Assembly (NCBI GenBank): GCA_024811115.1
Contig: JAKOGH010000555.1
Span: 1 to 57,788 of the forward strand
DNA: 57,788 nt
Direction of reading: 5' to 3'
From: Terana coerulea
Taxonomy: Eukaryota; Basidiomycota; Agaricomycetes; Polyporales; Phanerochaetaceae
Shown here: positions 1-11,286 of the stretch, one piece after another
How the letters are laid out: each line of letters starts with the position of its first letter
Numbering within the stretch: the first letter of the stretch is position 1
Translations under genes and position numbers: made by a program
Notes under the pieces: model-generated
What the model saw: the letters and a program-made list of their open reading frames with translations, nothing else
Database searches by the model: none
Told to the model about the DNA's origin: nothing

Positions 1-23
1 AAGTCTGATCTTCTGCGCGTTAG

Positions 24-1915
24 CTCCGTGTCTGGGGTGGCGGAACCTATCAGCCTTCGGACGAACTTACCGGAGGGTACGACTTTTACTCTGCCTGCGA
101 CGAGCTTGGCATCTTCGCCTGGTCGGAGCTCATCTTCTCCGACGCGCTGTACCCCATCAACTCCTTCATTTTGGAGAACGTCGAGCCCGAGGTCAGGCAG
201 AACGTGAGGAGAATCAACAAACACCCGAGCAACGTGCAGTGGGCGGGCGGGAACGAGATCGAGGGGATCGTCATCAGCATCAATCAGACGCAGGCGAACG
301 GGACGCATTATCTTAACGAGGTGTGTTCTCAGGTACAAACTGTCAGTATTAGCTAACATCCCTCTGTAGTATCAGACCTTGTTTGGAGAATTCTTACACG
401 ATATTGTGTCTCAAGAGACTCATTCCGTAGGCATCACTGCATGTTAACCTGGTTGCGGTCGCTAATACGGAGCAAAAATAGGTCGCATACACTGACTGCT
501 CAACAACTAGTGGTGTCCTTTCCCTCGATCCCTACGTAATTCGGTACAATAACAAAACAGCTGGTCACATCTATGGCAACAGTGGTAAGTACCCTGCCGA
601 ACCGCTTCAAGAATACGTTTCTGACAGTATGGCAGAGCGATACAATTACGACGCCACTCAAGCGTTCAACTATAGCACTTACCCGGTGTCTCGATTCGTG
701 AATGAGTTCGGGTACGTCCCTCATCTTTTGTGTATCATTTCCTCGAGACCGACGTCCACATGCGTAGCTTCCACTCTCAGCCATCTTTCTTCAGCTGGGA
801 AGAGGTCCTCCAGTCGCCCGACGACTTTTCCTTTAACTCCACCGTCGTCGCCTCGCGGGACCATCACCCTCCTGCCGGCGGCCTTGCCTTCCCGAACCCG
901 AACTCCAACCAAGGTCAAGCGCAGATGACTGCCGCGGTTGAAACCTGGCTTCCCACTCCTTCCACGCCCGACAGCAACCAGACCTTTGCTCAATGGTCCT
1001 GGAGCACCCAGATCTTCCAGTCGCTGAACATGGTCTCCGAGATCGCTTGGTACCGCCGCGGTGCTGGTCTGGGCGAGAACAACCTCGGCAGCCTCGTATG
1101 GCAGCTGAACGATATTTGGCAGGGCGTTAGTTGGTCCAGCATCGAATATTCGGGGCGATGGAAGGTACTGCACTACGGAATGTCCGGAATATACTCCCCG
1201 TCATGATCTATCCGTTCTGGACGCCGGAGAACCAGACGCTCGAGGTCCTTGCGACGAGCGACAGATGGGAGAGCGTTAGCGGGAAGGCGCAGCTGACGTG
1301 GTATGACTGGGCAGGGAAGGAGCTGCAGACTAGTACGAAGAGCTTCGCGATTCCGACGTTGAATAATTCGGTGATCTTCAACGCGAGCGGACTCGACGAG
1401 ATCCTACCGAAGGGCAAGACCATCCAGGAGGTGTTCCTGCTCTTGAACACCACAGCAAAAGTCGACGGAAAGACAGTGACGAACGAGCAAGTGGTGAGTT
1501 CTGTTGTGCCGGTGGCTGGGTATTCTACTGGACGGTCTGTTAACGTTACCTCATAGTTCACCCCAGCCTCACTCGCAAATGTGACGCTTGTCGACCCTAA
1601 GATTCATGTCACTCGAGGGAAGGACCTGACCTTCACGTTGTCGGCCAAAGGCGGTGCTGGCGCATTCACATGGCTCGATCACCCGTCGGGCACGGTTGGA
1701 CACTTCATCGACAAGGAGAAGAACATACCGTCGAATGGGTTCTTCCTTATTCCTGGCATCGACCGCACAGGTGCGAGCCTATTTTTATGAAACTTCTCTT
1801 TGGCTTACACTTTACTCTAGTCCAATTCATCCCGAATAAAGGCCTATCGAAGGTGAAGACACCCAACCCGGCTGACTTTGTGATCCGGTCGCTGTGGAAT
1901 AATACGCATGTGTAA
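24..1915 (+). CDS. Beta-mannosidase (GH2 family), 5' end missing
   Basis: This enzyme hydrolyses terminal beta-D-mannose from mannosides. Only the catalytic and C-terminal parts are present, because the window begins inside an intron whose acceptor TAG is at 21-23. The first exon reads [14 protein letters not shown] and leads into WAGGNEIEG, where the Glu after Asn is the expected GH2 acid/base. The later exon carries SRFVNEFG, whose Glu is the expected nucleophile. Downstream [10 protein letters not shown] and [10 protein letters not shown] are typical of the family. At least six introns can be placed, with donors near 321, 429, 585, 720, 1494 and 1771. The protein ends in RSLWNNTHV with stop codon 1913-1915. 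The frame shifts by one base near 1170-1178, between LHYG and NVRNILPVM, with no room for an intron, so there is an assembly indel or a real frameshift. N-glycosylation-type NXT/S sites in the C-terminal part fit a secreted or vacuolar enzyme, but the signal peptide lies outside the window. Confidence 0.92.
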
Positions 1916-2344
1916 TATGCAGGCGTCTTGCTGGCTCTTGCCTCCTTGTTGTAGACTTCTCACCATACACCGTGGCTTTCCCGCATACCATCGTTGCACT
2001 CCGTCTGTTTGCCCCGCATCCGTGCGTCGAATGTGCCAACCTGACATCCGGGCGTTCACCGGTTAAGGGTACCCGGGGTCCTTTGAGTGATGATGCTGTC
2101 GTTTGTCGCCACCAATCAGATGGCGTTGCCAATACCGCTTGACTGCTGACCGCCATTCCCATTGCCCAGTCCTCCCTCCCTCAACCCACTACCTACCGGC
2201 CTCAGGTCTGTGTCAAGATCTGGTTATGGCCGCGTTATACTCATGTGCATCGTCTTACAGGCTGAGCTTATCCGAGAATCACTGAACAGACGAGGGAGGA
2301 GTCGTAAGCCCGAATGCCCGAAAACTCGCCAGACAAGTGTGACC

Positions 2345-4005
2345 ATGGTAAGGACACAAACGCGTTGCACTGTAGCATCGGGGTGATAATAAATTCATTA
2401 TCTATAGGCACCTAGTGGCGCTCCCTTTATCAATGACTTGCCCCCAGAGCTGCTCGTTCATGTCTTCTTGTGTCATATCGACCTCGAAAACGCAGCCTAT
2501 GACAACAAACGCATGGGCTTCAACTTCTGGGCTCACGATGACCCTATCCCGAATTCATGGTTCAAGATACACATGGTCTGCCGCTTGTGGAGACAAATCG
2601 CCACGAGCTACCCTACCCTTTCCTCGCGAATCGCGGCCTCCCATCCTAACTTTGTGGAAGCAATGTTCGAGAGGTCCAAGAACGTTCCTTTGCAGATTCG
2701 CGCGAGTAATGCCCGCTACGACCTAGGTCCCACTTTTTCTTCGCTGCGTGTCGTATTGTCTAGATTCGATCGCGTGTCACACGCGAAGTTTGCAATCGGA
2801 GACGCTTTCCTCGAGCACCTGCGCCGCCCTGATTTAGCCGTCAAAACGGCCTCGACCCTGGAGTCCTTGGAGCTTAGCTTTCTGCAAATTTCTTACCACA
2901 GATTCTCCTTCTCTCCGCCATTGCTATCTTCCATGAAGTTTCCGAAGCTGACTAGTCTTGGCTGCGTGGGCGGGCACTTGAAGCTTTGCCAGGAGATAAT
3001 GAGCCCGTCACTGCGTTATCTCTCCCTTTCACACCTGGAGTACCCCGTCTCGATAGCCGAGCTGGTCGGCTGTTTGAAGAAATTCCGAGACCTTGAGGAA
3101 CTTCGAATTTGTCACGTTCTGGAGAAACCGCCTTGGTTCAGAAACCCGCCCGCCGACATACATTCCCTATCGCAAACACAGTCTGTTAGGCTACCACGTC
3201 TTCGCCGGTTGACACTCGAGGAACGCGACGGCTCATCCGCTGCTCACTTCCTCTCTCATGTTACCTACCCGGCGAACACGATTCTGGAGCTTCGCTTCAG
3301 GACCAGCCCCCGTGTCAAGGATATTACGCTCGCGTTGCTTGCTTCCAAGCTCAATGGCCTGGAAGCTGACAAGACATCTCATACAATGCGCTATACCACC
3401 CTTACTTTGAAGGCAACGGAGTCTAACCATGGCGTCTATGCTGGGTTCTCGGCGGGGAACAGATTACAGGCACAATCACAGGGAGTCAAAGAACTCGCAG
3501 ACCCGTTCCTCGCTATATTCCTCGGGGATGGCATGATAGAGCCCCCAATTTCTCATACATTGCACGCCTTCTCAGTGGGCCGTTGTTACAAGTCTCCGCA
3601 GTCGATATCGGGCCTCTTGCAGCGCTGTCCTGGGACGAGGTCTTCGAGGCCATGCCTCGCCTGGAGAAAATCATCGCGGGCGGCGAAGAGGCGGAAATGC
3701 TACTAAACATCATGTCGGACGAGGAGTCTTACATTGTTGGAGGTCTATTTTGCCCTCATCTAAAGGAGCTGCATCTCGATTTCACCAGCATGTCTCATCG
3801 ACCCCTCATCTTGCCGTTGATAAAACGCTTGGCGCAGGCGCTGACGGTTCGAGCGGCACATGGGCCCAGCTTGCAACGGGTGTCTCTTCAGCTCCCTGGA
3901 GCTGTTACCCCTGATAAAATCGAGGCACTCTCGCGATCCCCTCTGACGGTAGTCCTGGATGTGAAGATCTCCGAGCCGACTACGCCTTCCCCGGAGGTAA
4001 CGTGA
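2345..4005 (+). CDS. F-box protein with LRR-like C-terminal region
   Basis: This is a likely substrate-recognition subunit of an SCF ubiquitin ligase. The ATG at 2345 is followed directly by a 60-nt intron (GTAAGG...TATAG, 2348-2407), and the next exon reads APSGAPFINDLPPELLVHVF. The F-box core is LPPELLVHVF followed by HMVCRLWRQIATSYPTLSSR. The rest is rich in Leu and has irregular repeats such as LRYLSLSHLEYP and LRRLTLEE, as in F-box/LRR proteins of mushrooms. The reading frame changes by one base at the C5 run at 3542-3546. Upstream the frame ends DPFLAIFLGDGMIEP, and downstream it continues NFSYIARLLSGPLLQVSAVD to the stop at 4003-4005. A 1-nt indel explains this better than an intron, since no good GT-AG pair gives the shift. 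The substrate is unknown. It lies about 430 bp downstream of the beta-mannosidase on the same strand. Confidence 0.75.
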
Positions 4006-4518
4006 AGCTAGACAGGCATGAGATAGCAAAATGCGTACGTACATGCAAGCACTATATATTTTGGCAAATTTAGTGACCTGATTGCGTACATAGGCAACCT
4101 GTCGCATTCTGGTGTTGGGCTTTGACTTTCGATACCGAGTGTCGATAACGGACTTTGCTTGCGTTGAATCCAGGAAGAAATGACCGTGTTCATGCACATT
4201 TTCGCCTGTAGGATAGCGCCAACCAGCATCGCGCGGCATTTGACGAAGTATTCGTACATCTCCGTTGGCCTGCTTATATTCCGCGCATCGCTATTGTATT
4301 CGACATTCTCCTTGCATGGATTTCAGCGTATCTGATTCATGGTTGATCGGTAGCAATATCAACTCGGACGGTCGTTATCAGGTGGAGAGGGTTCAGTGAT
4401 CCAAACAGCCCGCAGTGCAAGCGACACACCACGAGCCTTCAGTCACCGGGCTGTGCGTCATAGTCACACTGTGGAATATAATGCTCTGATCGGTGCTACC
4501 ATCACGGGCGAACGCTTC

Positions 4519-5296
4519 ATGCTCGAGATCCTAACCTGCTTGGTTATCATCGGTGAGTCCTCCCTTCGAGATTTTTCAACGCCGTAGTAATACTCATTCT
4601 CGGGGTTCATTGTAGCGATCTTCAACAAGAAAAAGTCCAAGCCTAATACTCGGTCGGCAGCGAGTCACGTAGCAGCGACAAACATGTCGGAAGACGATGC
4701 CACTGCCCCTACTGCTAGTGGACAATCCGAGCAGCGCAGCCCCGAGCTCGATGCTCCTTCCATCTTCTCAGATGACAAGTCCACTATGGCCCCTTCGTTG
4801 AAGAAGGAGCCCGAGGCGGCCGAGAAGCCAAAGCAAAGTAGGTAGCGAAGCGACTGCACTCGACGCCAAGTCCTAACCTAGCTCATTCTTAAGTGATCAC
4901 TTATCTCGCGAAAGTGTGGCCGGTACCGCATATTATGGTCACTTGCGACGGCAGGAAGATGGCGTTCGGACGCAACAAGTTGCGCAGATCGAGCTACAAG
5001 GTACCGTCATGCGTAATTCGTTTCCGTGCGTGTTGGCTGATAAGATCTCTTCCCTTGTGCAGAAAGTCCAGAGGCTTTTCTACGAGACCTTTCTCGCCGG
5101 GCCTCAAGGGGTCTCTTCGAAGAGCGAAGTGAAAGCTCGCGCCGGGAACGTTCACCTGCACGCCCACTTCTATCGCACGCGCGGCGATGTGGACGTCGGT
5201 CTCGTTGAGATAGGGGATGTCGGTTGGCGCTCCCTTATTAACAACGTCATCATGATCCAGGTCGTATACGATGATGGTGCGAAGAAAGCTCTGTGA
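4519..5296 (+). CDS. Hypothetical protein, about 200 aa, with an N-terminal hydrophobic segment
   Basis: I do not recognise this protein. A consistent four-exon model can be built. Exon 1 (from 4519) reads MLEILTCLVII and splices at GTGAGT. Exon 2 begins AIFNKKKSKPN and has a long polar Ser/Glu-rich stretch (SEDDATAPTASGQSEQ). Exon 3 reads MITYLAKVWPVPHIMVTCDG and ends SSYK before GTACCG. Exon 4 starts KVQRLFYETFLAGPQG and ends VVYDDGAKKAL with stop codon 5294-5296. The short hydrophobic start followed by KKK could be a membrane anchor. A start at 4396 in the same frame, or the internal MSEDD, cannot be excluded. The splice phases agree across all three introns, which supports a real gene, but no domain or motif points to a function. 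Confidence 0.55.
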
Positions 5297-5407
5297 TGCG
5301 GAGGGAAGGGCTATTGTGCATTAGAATCCTCACAGGATCGCGTTGGTAGTGTATCATTTACATAAATTAAGCCATAAAAACATGTTTTAGAAATATCTAG
5401 CACTCAG

Positions 5408-6697
5408 CTAATTCTCAAACTCGCACTTCAGGATGCTTGCATAAGTATTAAGCTCCCCTGCGTCCACGACATTCGTCTGCATCTTGCCCCTGCTGCAATC
5501 ATGCTCGCGCGCAGCTTGGGAACTGGACCCTGTTGTCGACGACCAAATCGAAATAAAATTGAGAGCCATACCGGACGGCTGTCTCAGCTCGATGGAATGG
5601 ACCTTCTGTGGAGCACCAATGGCATTGGCACCAGCCAGCCTCGAAAAAATAGCAGCCCAAATGCTGTCATAGGGATGCACGAACTCCCCGTCCGCGTCCG
5701 TATTCACCGTTATTGTCGTGTTTGCAGGGAAGATGAGCAGTCGAAGCAGAGTTGTGCAACCCTCGCCATCACCGGTTTCAGCCAGTTGAATCCTTTGAAG
5801 ATCCAGAAGGGTAACCTTGGTGGTGCTGGCGAGCAATTCTGCTCGAGGTGCGTCAAGATGGAAGCCTATCTGTTTCAGGCTCAAGACTTGTAAGAGCGGA
5901 GTTTCGGATAGGATGTCGAGATATTCGCGGGAGGATTGCAACCACACGGGAGACTCCAAGCAGAGCTGTGTCAGCGTCGATCGTATCAACCCAGTCGTAA
6001 CTGACATAGGAAATCCGCGGAGTCGAAGATACTTGAGACTTGGCAGCGCGGCCCTGATAGAAACCAGAAGGTATGAGAGGGAAAGTCGGGCTCCGGGTCG
6101 TCTCCATCGCAAACAATATGTTCTAGTTGAAGGGTTTCCAACAGGGGGCTTCAGCTCCTTCGTAAGATCCTGATGGTAGATCCCACATTAGTCCGAGGGA
6201 CAGGACAAGACTCATGTGTTGGATCCGGTGAAGATCTGACTCCAAGACGCGGAGCGACCGAGCGCCGGGGTAATAGCCCCCATAATAGCGACCGGGAGTG
6301 ATCGTAAGAGGCTTGCCTTTGGATCGGGCGAGAAAGGCTTTCATGCATGCGATGTAGTCCGTTACAGGGATTAGGGTCCAGAGGGACGGCAAGCCGAGCG
6401 CGACCTCTCGCCAATGCCGACATACATGCGTAACCCTCATCCACTTGAGTGCCCCGAACGGTGTCTGTTTTTTGGATTTATTACCGAGTAATCGCATTGC
6501 TGGAGGACGTAATTGTGGAGGATCAGAGCCAGGATTTCCGGCGGTAGTTTAGCGATGTGTGGAACTACGGAGTTACGGTGAACGTGTAGCTTCATAAGCT
6601 GGTCTAAGACCCGTGTGAGGAGCTGGGAATGAGAAGCAATTGCCGCGTTAATGCTGGCGTCCGTCGTCAGCCTCGACATATCAGCGAGAGGCTCCAT
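5408..6697 (-). pseudogene. F-box/LRR protein gene with at least three frame breaks
   Basis: This is a paralogue of the F-box gene at 53.7 kb. It starts MEPLADMSRL and has KLPPEILALILHNYV as the F-box core, then WMRVTHVCRHWREVALGLPS and ARSKGKPLTITPG. The 53.7-kb copy shares THVCRHWREVALSLPS and VRSKGKPLAIT, so the two are clearly one family. Compared with that copy the frame shifts at three points: near the T6 run at 6468-6473, near the G5 run at 6144-6148 (PLLETLQL continues in another frame), and near 6050-6055 (FWFLSG to ALPSLKYLRL). None leaves room for an intron. The C-terminal part ends ASILKCEFEN and is shorter than the 53.7-kb copy, which has an acidic tail. Either this is a pseudogene or the assembly has three 1-nt errors here. 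Similar breaks in conserved genes of this window make the second option credible. Confidence 0.65.
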
Positions 6698-7207
6698 GTC
6701 TTCCGACTATAAAGCGATTTAGTTGTGATTATTGGTGACTTCACTCGGTGTCATTATGTGCACACTCACCCGATGTAAGCTTGGACATCAGCTTGGGCAG
6801 GTCGTTGGGCAGGTCGATGTCCTCTTAGAGAGGTGTCGAGACGCGTCGTTGACGATGTTGTAGTTGAGATGGTCACTCGGGCGAAAGAGTGCCGAGGCCG
6901 AGAGGCCGGCCACTCGGCATTTACCGAGCTTCAACTCAGTTCTGCGGATTGTCCGAGTTTGTTACGCACTCCTCCTAAGTAGAGCTTGAATCTTCAGCAT
7001 ACATTCCACAGTCGGAGGCTGTGAATTATTGGGGCAAGGTCGGTACTGACCGCGGTCCTACGCCTACCTGTAGACCGTCTCTTTTAGTGGGCCTCACATT
7101 TGCTCTTGCACATATCACGGATGTTTTATTGTATTGGCCATAAGACAGCGTATAAAACCAAGCATGAGACCCATACCACAAAGCACAAACCCACAGCCCG
7201 CGGCATC
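6698..7207. other. Intergenic, no gene seen
   Basis: This is the 5' side of the F-box gene at 5408-6697 and the 3' side of the acyltransferase at 7208-9822. ORFs on both strands are short and show no known motif. A TATAAAA string near 7151 faces no annotated start and is not called a promoter. Confidence 0.5.
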
Positions 7208-9822
7208 CTATTGCACCGCTAGGTTCTTCAAGCTCGAACTCGTCGGCACCCACACAAGCTCCTCGACTCCACTATCCACGTCCGTCGTCTCCAGCTCACC
7301 ATCGCTGCTCATCGCCGCCCACTCGCCGGCGACCCGCTCGCGCAACTGCCCGATCTTCGCGCCGCGGGCGCGCAGGAAGGCCGCCACCTCCCGCGCACCC
7401 CGCCACCCGCGCGGCTCCTGGGGCTCGCCAACACCCTCGCCCGCCGCTTCGCCCGCGATCGGTTGCTCGCGGTCGATGGTGCCACCATGCAGACGGGCAG
7501 GTGCGACGACGCACGCACGCGCTTGTCGTCGCCGGAGCGATCGAGGTACGTGAACATGGCCGCGAGGGTCTTGGCAGCTTCTATGCGCGCACGGAGGACG
7601 TGGCGCACCAGGCGACGGGATGGCGGACGGAGGTTCTTCTTCGGCTTTGGTGTAGGAGTGCTCGTGCCGTCGCCCTCCTTCGATCCTGCTGGTGACTGCG
7701 CGCGGGGTGTTGTAGACCCAGATCGTGCCTTGTCGATCCAAACTGATTCCGGCGGAATCTTGGGGGTGGTGTATTGCGTCAAGGCAGGCAGCGACAGGTC
7801 CCAGCGCTTTGGGGCCCATACGCCGACCAGAACACGCCAAGCCGCAACAAGTCGCTTCGCACTGTAAATGAAGAATCAGCGTGAACGCGCATGTGAACAT
7901 TCACATTGACTCACTGCTCGTAGTAATCTATGACGAAAACACAATGAGTTGCCGGGTGTAAACAAATGAGGTGAGGCTTACCGTCGATTAAGGAATTATG
8001 ATACCAAGCGAATAAGAATACCAACCCAGTTGCAAGGAATGCTCCAAAAGCGGTATGTCCCAATAATGACCACACAGAGACCCCGATAACGCTGTACATC
8101 ACCATCAGCAGCAACAAACCAAACGCGACCTTGTTCTGCGCCTGTGTCTCCTCCTCGTCCTCGGCAAGCTTCGCGCCGACTCGGCCGAAGAAATATGCGG
8201 GGGCGTGCACGAGCAGCGGCACTAGGAATAGAGGAAGGCGGACGAGAGCGGCCAGCGTCTCGGCGACGAGCACGCTGACCGTGCGCAGGCGCGATGGAAG
8301 TGTGGCTGCGCGACCGGGATCAAGGTCCAGAGGAAGTGGAAGGGTAGATAAGGCGGAGTTGCTGAGGTGAGAAGTCTGGAGGAGGGAGTAGTATGTCAGC
8401 AGAGCCTTCTTTGTGGCGTTGAATCTGGGCACGAGGTCAGGTGTCGCGAAGAGGTCAACCAAGCTATTGACAGAGGATAAGTAGAGAATAGATGCAGTAT
8501 GGAGAGTTACGTACGTCTGTGTAATTGGTACAAAATCGTCCAGGTTGATACTTCTCTCGTTCTCCCAAAGGAGCTCCCGCGCCATGCGGGCGCAGTACAA
8601 TATGTCCCTAAGTCATATGTCAATACGCGATTACTTGCATTTGTAGCAAACATACCAATCGGGCGCATTTACCGTGGCCTCGACCAGTTCACGTTCGATA
8701 GTAGCGGTTAGCCTCTTGGCGGCTAATCGAGAAGCTCCTTCCTCAGACGACAAAAACTGGCCCAGGAACGGACCCATAGTGATCGGCTGGCCAAATCTAA
8801 GTTATAATGGGTAAGAATGTCGAGTTTAGTGAGTGTACATACTTACTCCATTATCACCTATGATTCACTCCAAATTAGAACAAGCGAGAAACACCGTCGT
8901 TGACGACACGTACTCGACTTCGATACTTGCTCTTCTCGGTGTAAACGATGGCGGCGGGGACAACCGCAACAGATGCATTGTGTCCCTTCTCCTTCGCCCA
9001 CTTCGCGTACTCCAGCGCGGCCCACGCAGCGCCGTCCTTGACCTGCATGATGCGCGGCTCTGTGTAACTTGTGCCCTCCGGGAACAGCGCGACCGCCGCA
9101 CCCTCCGCCAGCGCGTCCATGGTACCTGCGAAGAGCTTCCGACGGTCCTTCGTCTTGCGGTCCACCGGAATGTTGCCGGCGGATGTGAGGATATAGCTCA
9201 AAGCCTTATTGGCAAAGAGAGTTTCTGGTGGTAGACGCTTAGTAGTTGCTCGGAAGCAGGAGGGTAGAGTGATTACGCTTTGCCCAATAGTGTAGAATTC
9301 GTCCGTGCGGAAAGGCAGATGCTGCAACGATGATGAGCTGTGAGAATCCGCATTTCGCAGGCAACTCACACAGGACACAGGGGTCAATGACCATGTTATG
9401 GTGAGTAGCTGTTCTGTACGTGTCGCCTCAAGTCAGCATGCAGTATCTTCCGAACCCAAGGACGCGTTCCAAGCAAGTGATGTTCATGTGCAGCGCCAAC
9501 AAGTTGTCCGGTCGTTTTGACGAGTTCGGACGTATCCTGGTGATACAAAATAATTCTATAGGAGAGCGTCTACAATCTTTCAACACTAAGAACATAACGT
9601 GCCACGTCTGATTCCGTGCAGCGTGTGGCGTGACGCTGCAGATGCATTCGACGTTCACGACACAAAAGCACACTTAAATGGCAGATTAAGCACTCACACA
9701 ATGATAGGGCCATGCTCAGGGACGTTCTCTCCTCCAATGACGTGGACCTCGCTGAAGAACGAGACCACCGCCCAGCCCGCAATGCGGCGGATGATGCGGT
9801 GGATGACCTTCGCGTCCGACAT
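7208..9822 (-). CDS. Glycerol-3-phosphate O-acyltransferase, Gpt2/Sct1 type
   Basis: This enzyme transfers an acyl chain to sn-1 of glycerol-3-phosphate, the first step of glycerolipid synthesis, and is expected in the ER membrane. The chosen start MSDAKVIHRIIRRIAGWAVV (9822) places the acyltransferase domain at the N-terminus, as in the yeast Gpt2/Sct1 family. The PlsC motifs are in order: HHNMVID (HX4D), SSAFPHGRILHYWAK, GNIPVDRKTKDRR and FPEGTSYTEPR. Hydrophobic segments follow, including LVRLPLFLVPLLVHAPAYFF and LLLLMVMYSVIGVSVW. The Ser/Pro-rich tail contains STTPRAQSPAGSKEGDG and the protein ends SSLKNLAVQ. About eight introns give consistent phases. They include very short exons reading VIME (near 8850) and DYYE (near 7915). 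The last intron has a GTGCGTGCG donor and joins GDDKR to the frame ending at 7208. SPC3 is divergent from it, with a 303-bp shared upstream region. Confidence 0.9.
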
Positions 9823-10125
9823 CGCCCAGGACAGCAGCGGGAGCGCGGGTTTCGAGGTAGAGAGGAGTGGTGGGGTGGGGTGAAAGGCAGAGATGGTTGG
9901 GGCGAGTAAGTGGGAAGGAGAAGTGCCAGCAGCGAAGGACACCACAGCCAGAGACGGCTTGGTCTCTTGGGGAGACAGCGTCAAGAAGCGTTCGGCCCAG
10001 CAGTTCGTTGCGGGAGCTGCTGGAGCGAGTGCTCTGATGCCATCAGCCGAACTGAACTGCTCGACACGTCCGCGACGACACGGCAGACGCGCCCGGCCTC
10101 TCCTTCACCTGCGACCACTTTCACC
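9823..10125. promoter_or_regulatory. Divergent promoter region between the acyltransferase and SPC3 genes
   Basis: The two start codons face away from each other across 303 bp, so the 5' regions of both ER-membrane protein genes must lie here unless upstream exons exist. An upstream in-frame ATG for the acyltransferase at 9984 would shorten the region. No clear TATA box is visible on either strand, as is common for housekeeping genes. The call rests on gene orientation only. Confidence 0.45.
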
Positions 10126-11286
10126 ATGCACAGCGTATATGCTAGAATAAACAACATCTCCGCGTTTTTGTCGTCATGTATGATGGCACTGCTGGCGGCC
10201 ATTGCACTGTCGTCGTTGGTCTTCACGGCGGACCCCAAGGGGCAGCTGGGAATCGCTTCAATACAAATGTGAGTGATCCTGTGCGTTTTACGAGGGTGCA
10301 AAGTCAATGTTCGTCTAGATTTCCAGGGAGCACGAGACGCTATGCTAATAGGAAACAGGACTTTGCCTTCCTTAACTTCAACCTAACAGCAGGTGCGTAC
10401 CCTGAACTGAAGATCTTGTGCTGTACTGATCAATAGACTCAGACCTGCAACCGCTATTCAACTGGAATACAAAACAACTCTTCCTTTACGTACAAGCAGA
10501 GTATGCTGATGATAAGGGGGTGAAGAATGAGGTTGTGATATGGGACAAGATCATCAAGAGGAAGGAGGACGCGAACCTTGCCTTCGTTGGACGCAACAAA
10601 TATGTCTTCCGAAACCTGGGTTCTACATTCAAGTGAGTGATACTTCATTTGAGTGGCGGTACCGCTGCGATTGCAAGCCGCGGCGTAATACCGTACAAGG
10701 ATCCTCCTAGGCAAGAATACGCCTAAATTTAAGCATTTCTCGGCGGCCGCATGTCCTCGAGCACATGTGCTTCGTGTATTGGGTGTATCACTACTTTTGG
10801 GTAGCAAGACGTGTCTGTTCCACATGTCACCGTTTACACCGTCGCTTTTGCTGTGCGATGATCTCGCTGGGCTTTCCCAGCGTTTCTACATGGCGGTGCT
10901 TGCCCATAGAATCTGTCACCGCATGCCCCGGCTCATCTTCACAGAACAACATACTGGGTTCTCTTCGCGGTACTGCTTAGGAAGCTAGGCCTATTCTCCC
11001 GCTGAACCTTAGTCTGTTTTCCTCCTCTTAACCTCCACGGCCGCATGCTCTTAGCCACGATCTGCTCCCTCTTTCCAGCTCCCATCTTTCCACGAACTCT
11101 GTACCTTGAATGGCTCTGACTTTTCATGGTTATAGGTACGCGCTTCCCGCCAACTACACCCTGCGATACAACGTAATGCCGTACGTGGGCCTGCTCACCT
11201 ACGGCGAAGCCGCGCGCACGACGGAACCCGTTGGAGTTCCCGGAGAAGCGCACAGAGGTGGCATAGCACGGTCCCGTCCCCTTTGA
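10126..11286 (+). CDS. SPC3: Signal peptidase complex subunit 3 (SPC3/SPCS3)
   Basis: This is a single-pass ER membrane subunit of the signal peptidase complex, needed for cleavage of signal peptides. The start MHSVYARINNISAFLSS is followed by a membrane segment MMALLAAIALSSLVF, the usual N-terminal anchor. The lumenal part has KQDFAFLNFNLTA, LQPLFNWNTKQLFLYVQAEY, EVVIWDKII, GRNKYVFRNLGSTFK and YNVMPYVGLLTYGEA, all typical of the family. There are four exons. The first donor is GTGAGT at 10269 and the second is GTGCGT near 10394. The third intron runs 10633-11135 and at 503 nt is far longer than others in the window. The last exon codes for about 50 residues and stops at 11284-11286. The C-terminal tail GEAHRGGIARSRPL is not one I recognise from other SPC3 proteins. 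Confidence 0.9.

Noticed and set aside
3421..3500. Intron in F-box A as the cause of the frame change
   Set aside because: Possible GT-AG pairs have poor donors (GTCTAA, GTTCTC) and would remove well-matching residues; a 1-nt indel at C5 3542-3546 fits better.
6461..6482. Intron between GTAATA and CAG in F-box B
   Set aside because: It would be only 20 nt, too short to be spliced; a 1-nt indel in the T6 run is more likely.
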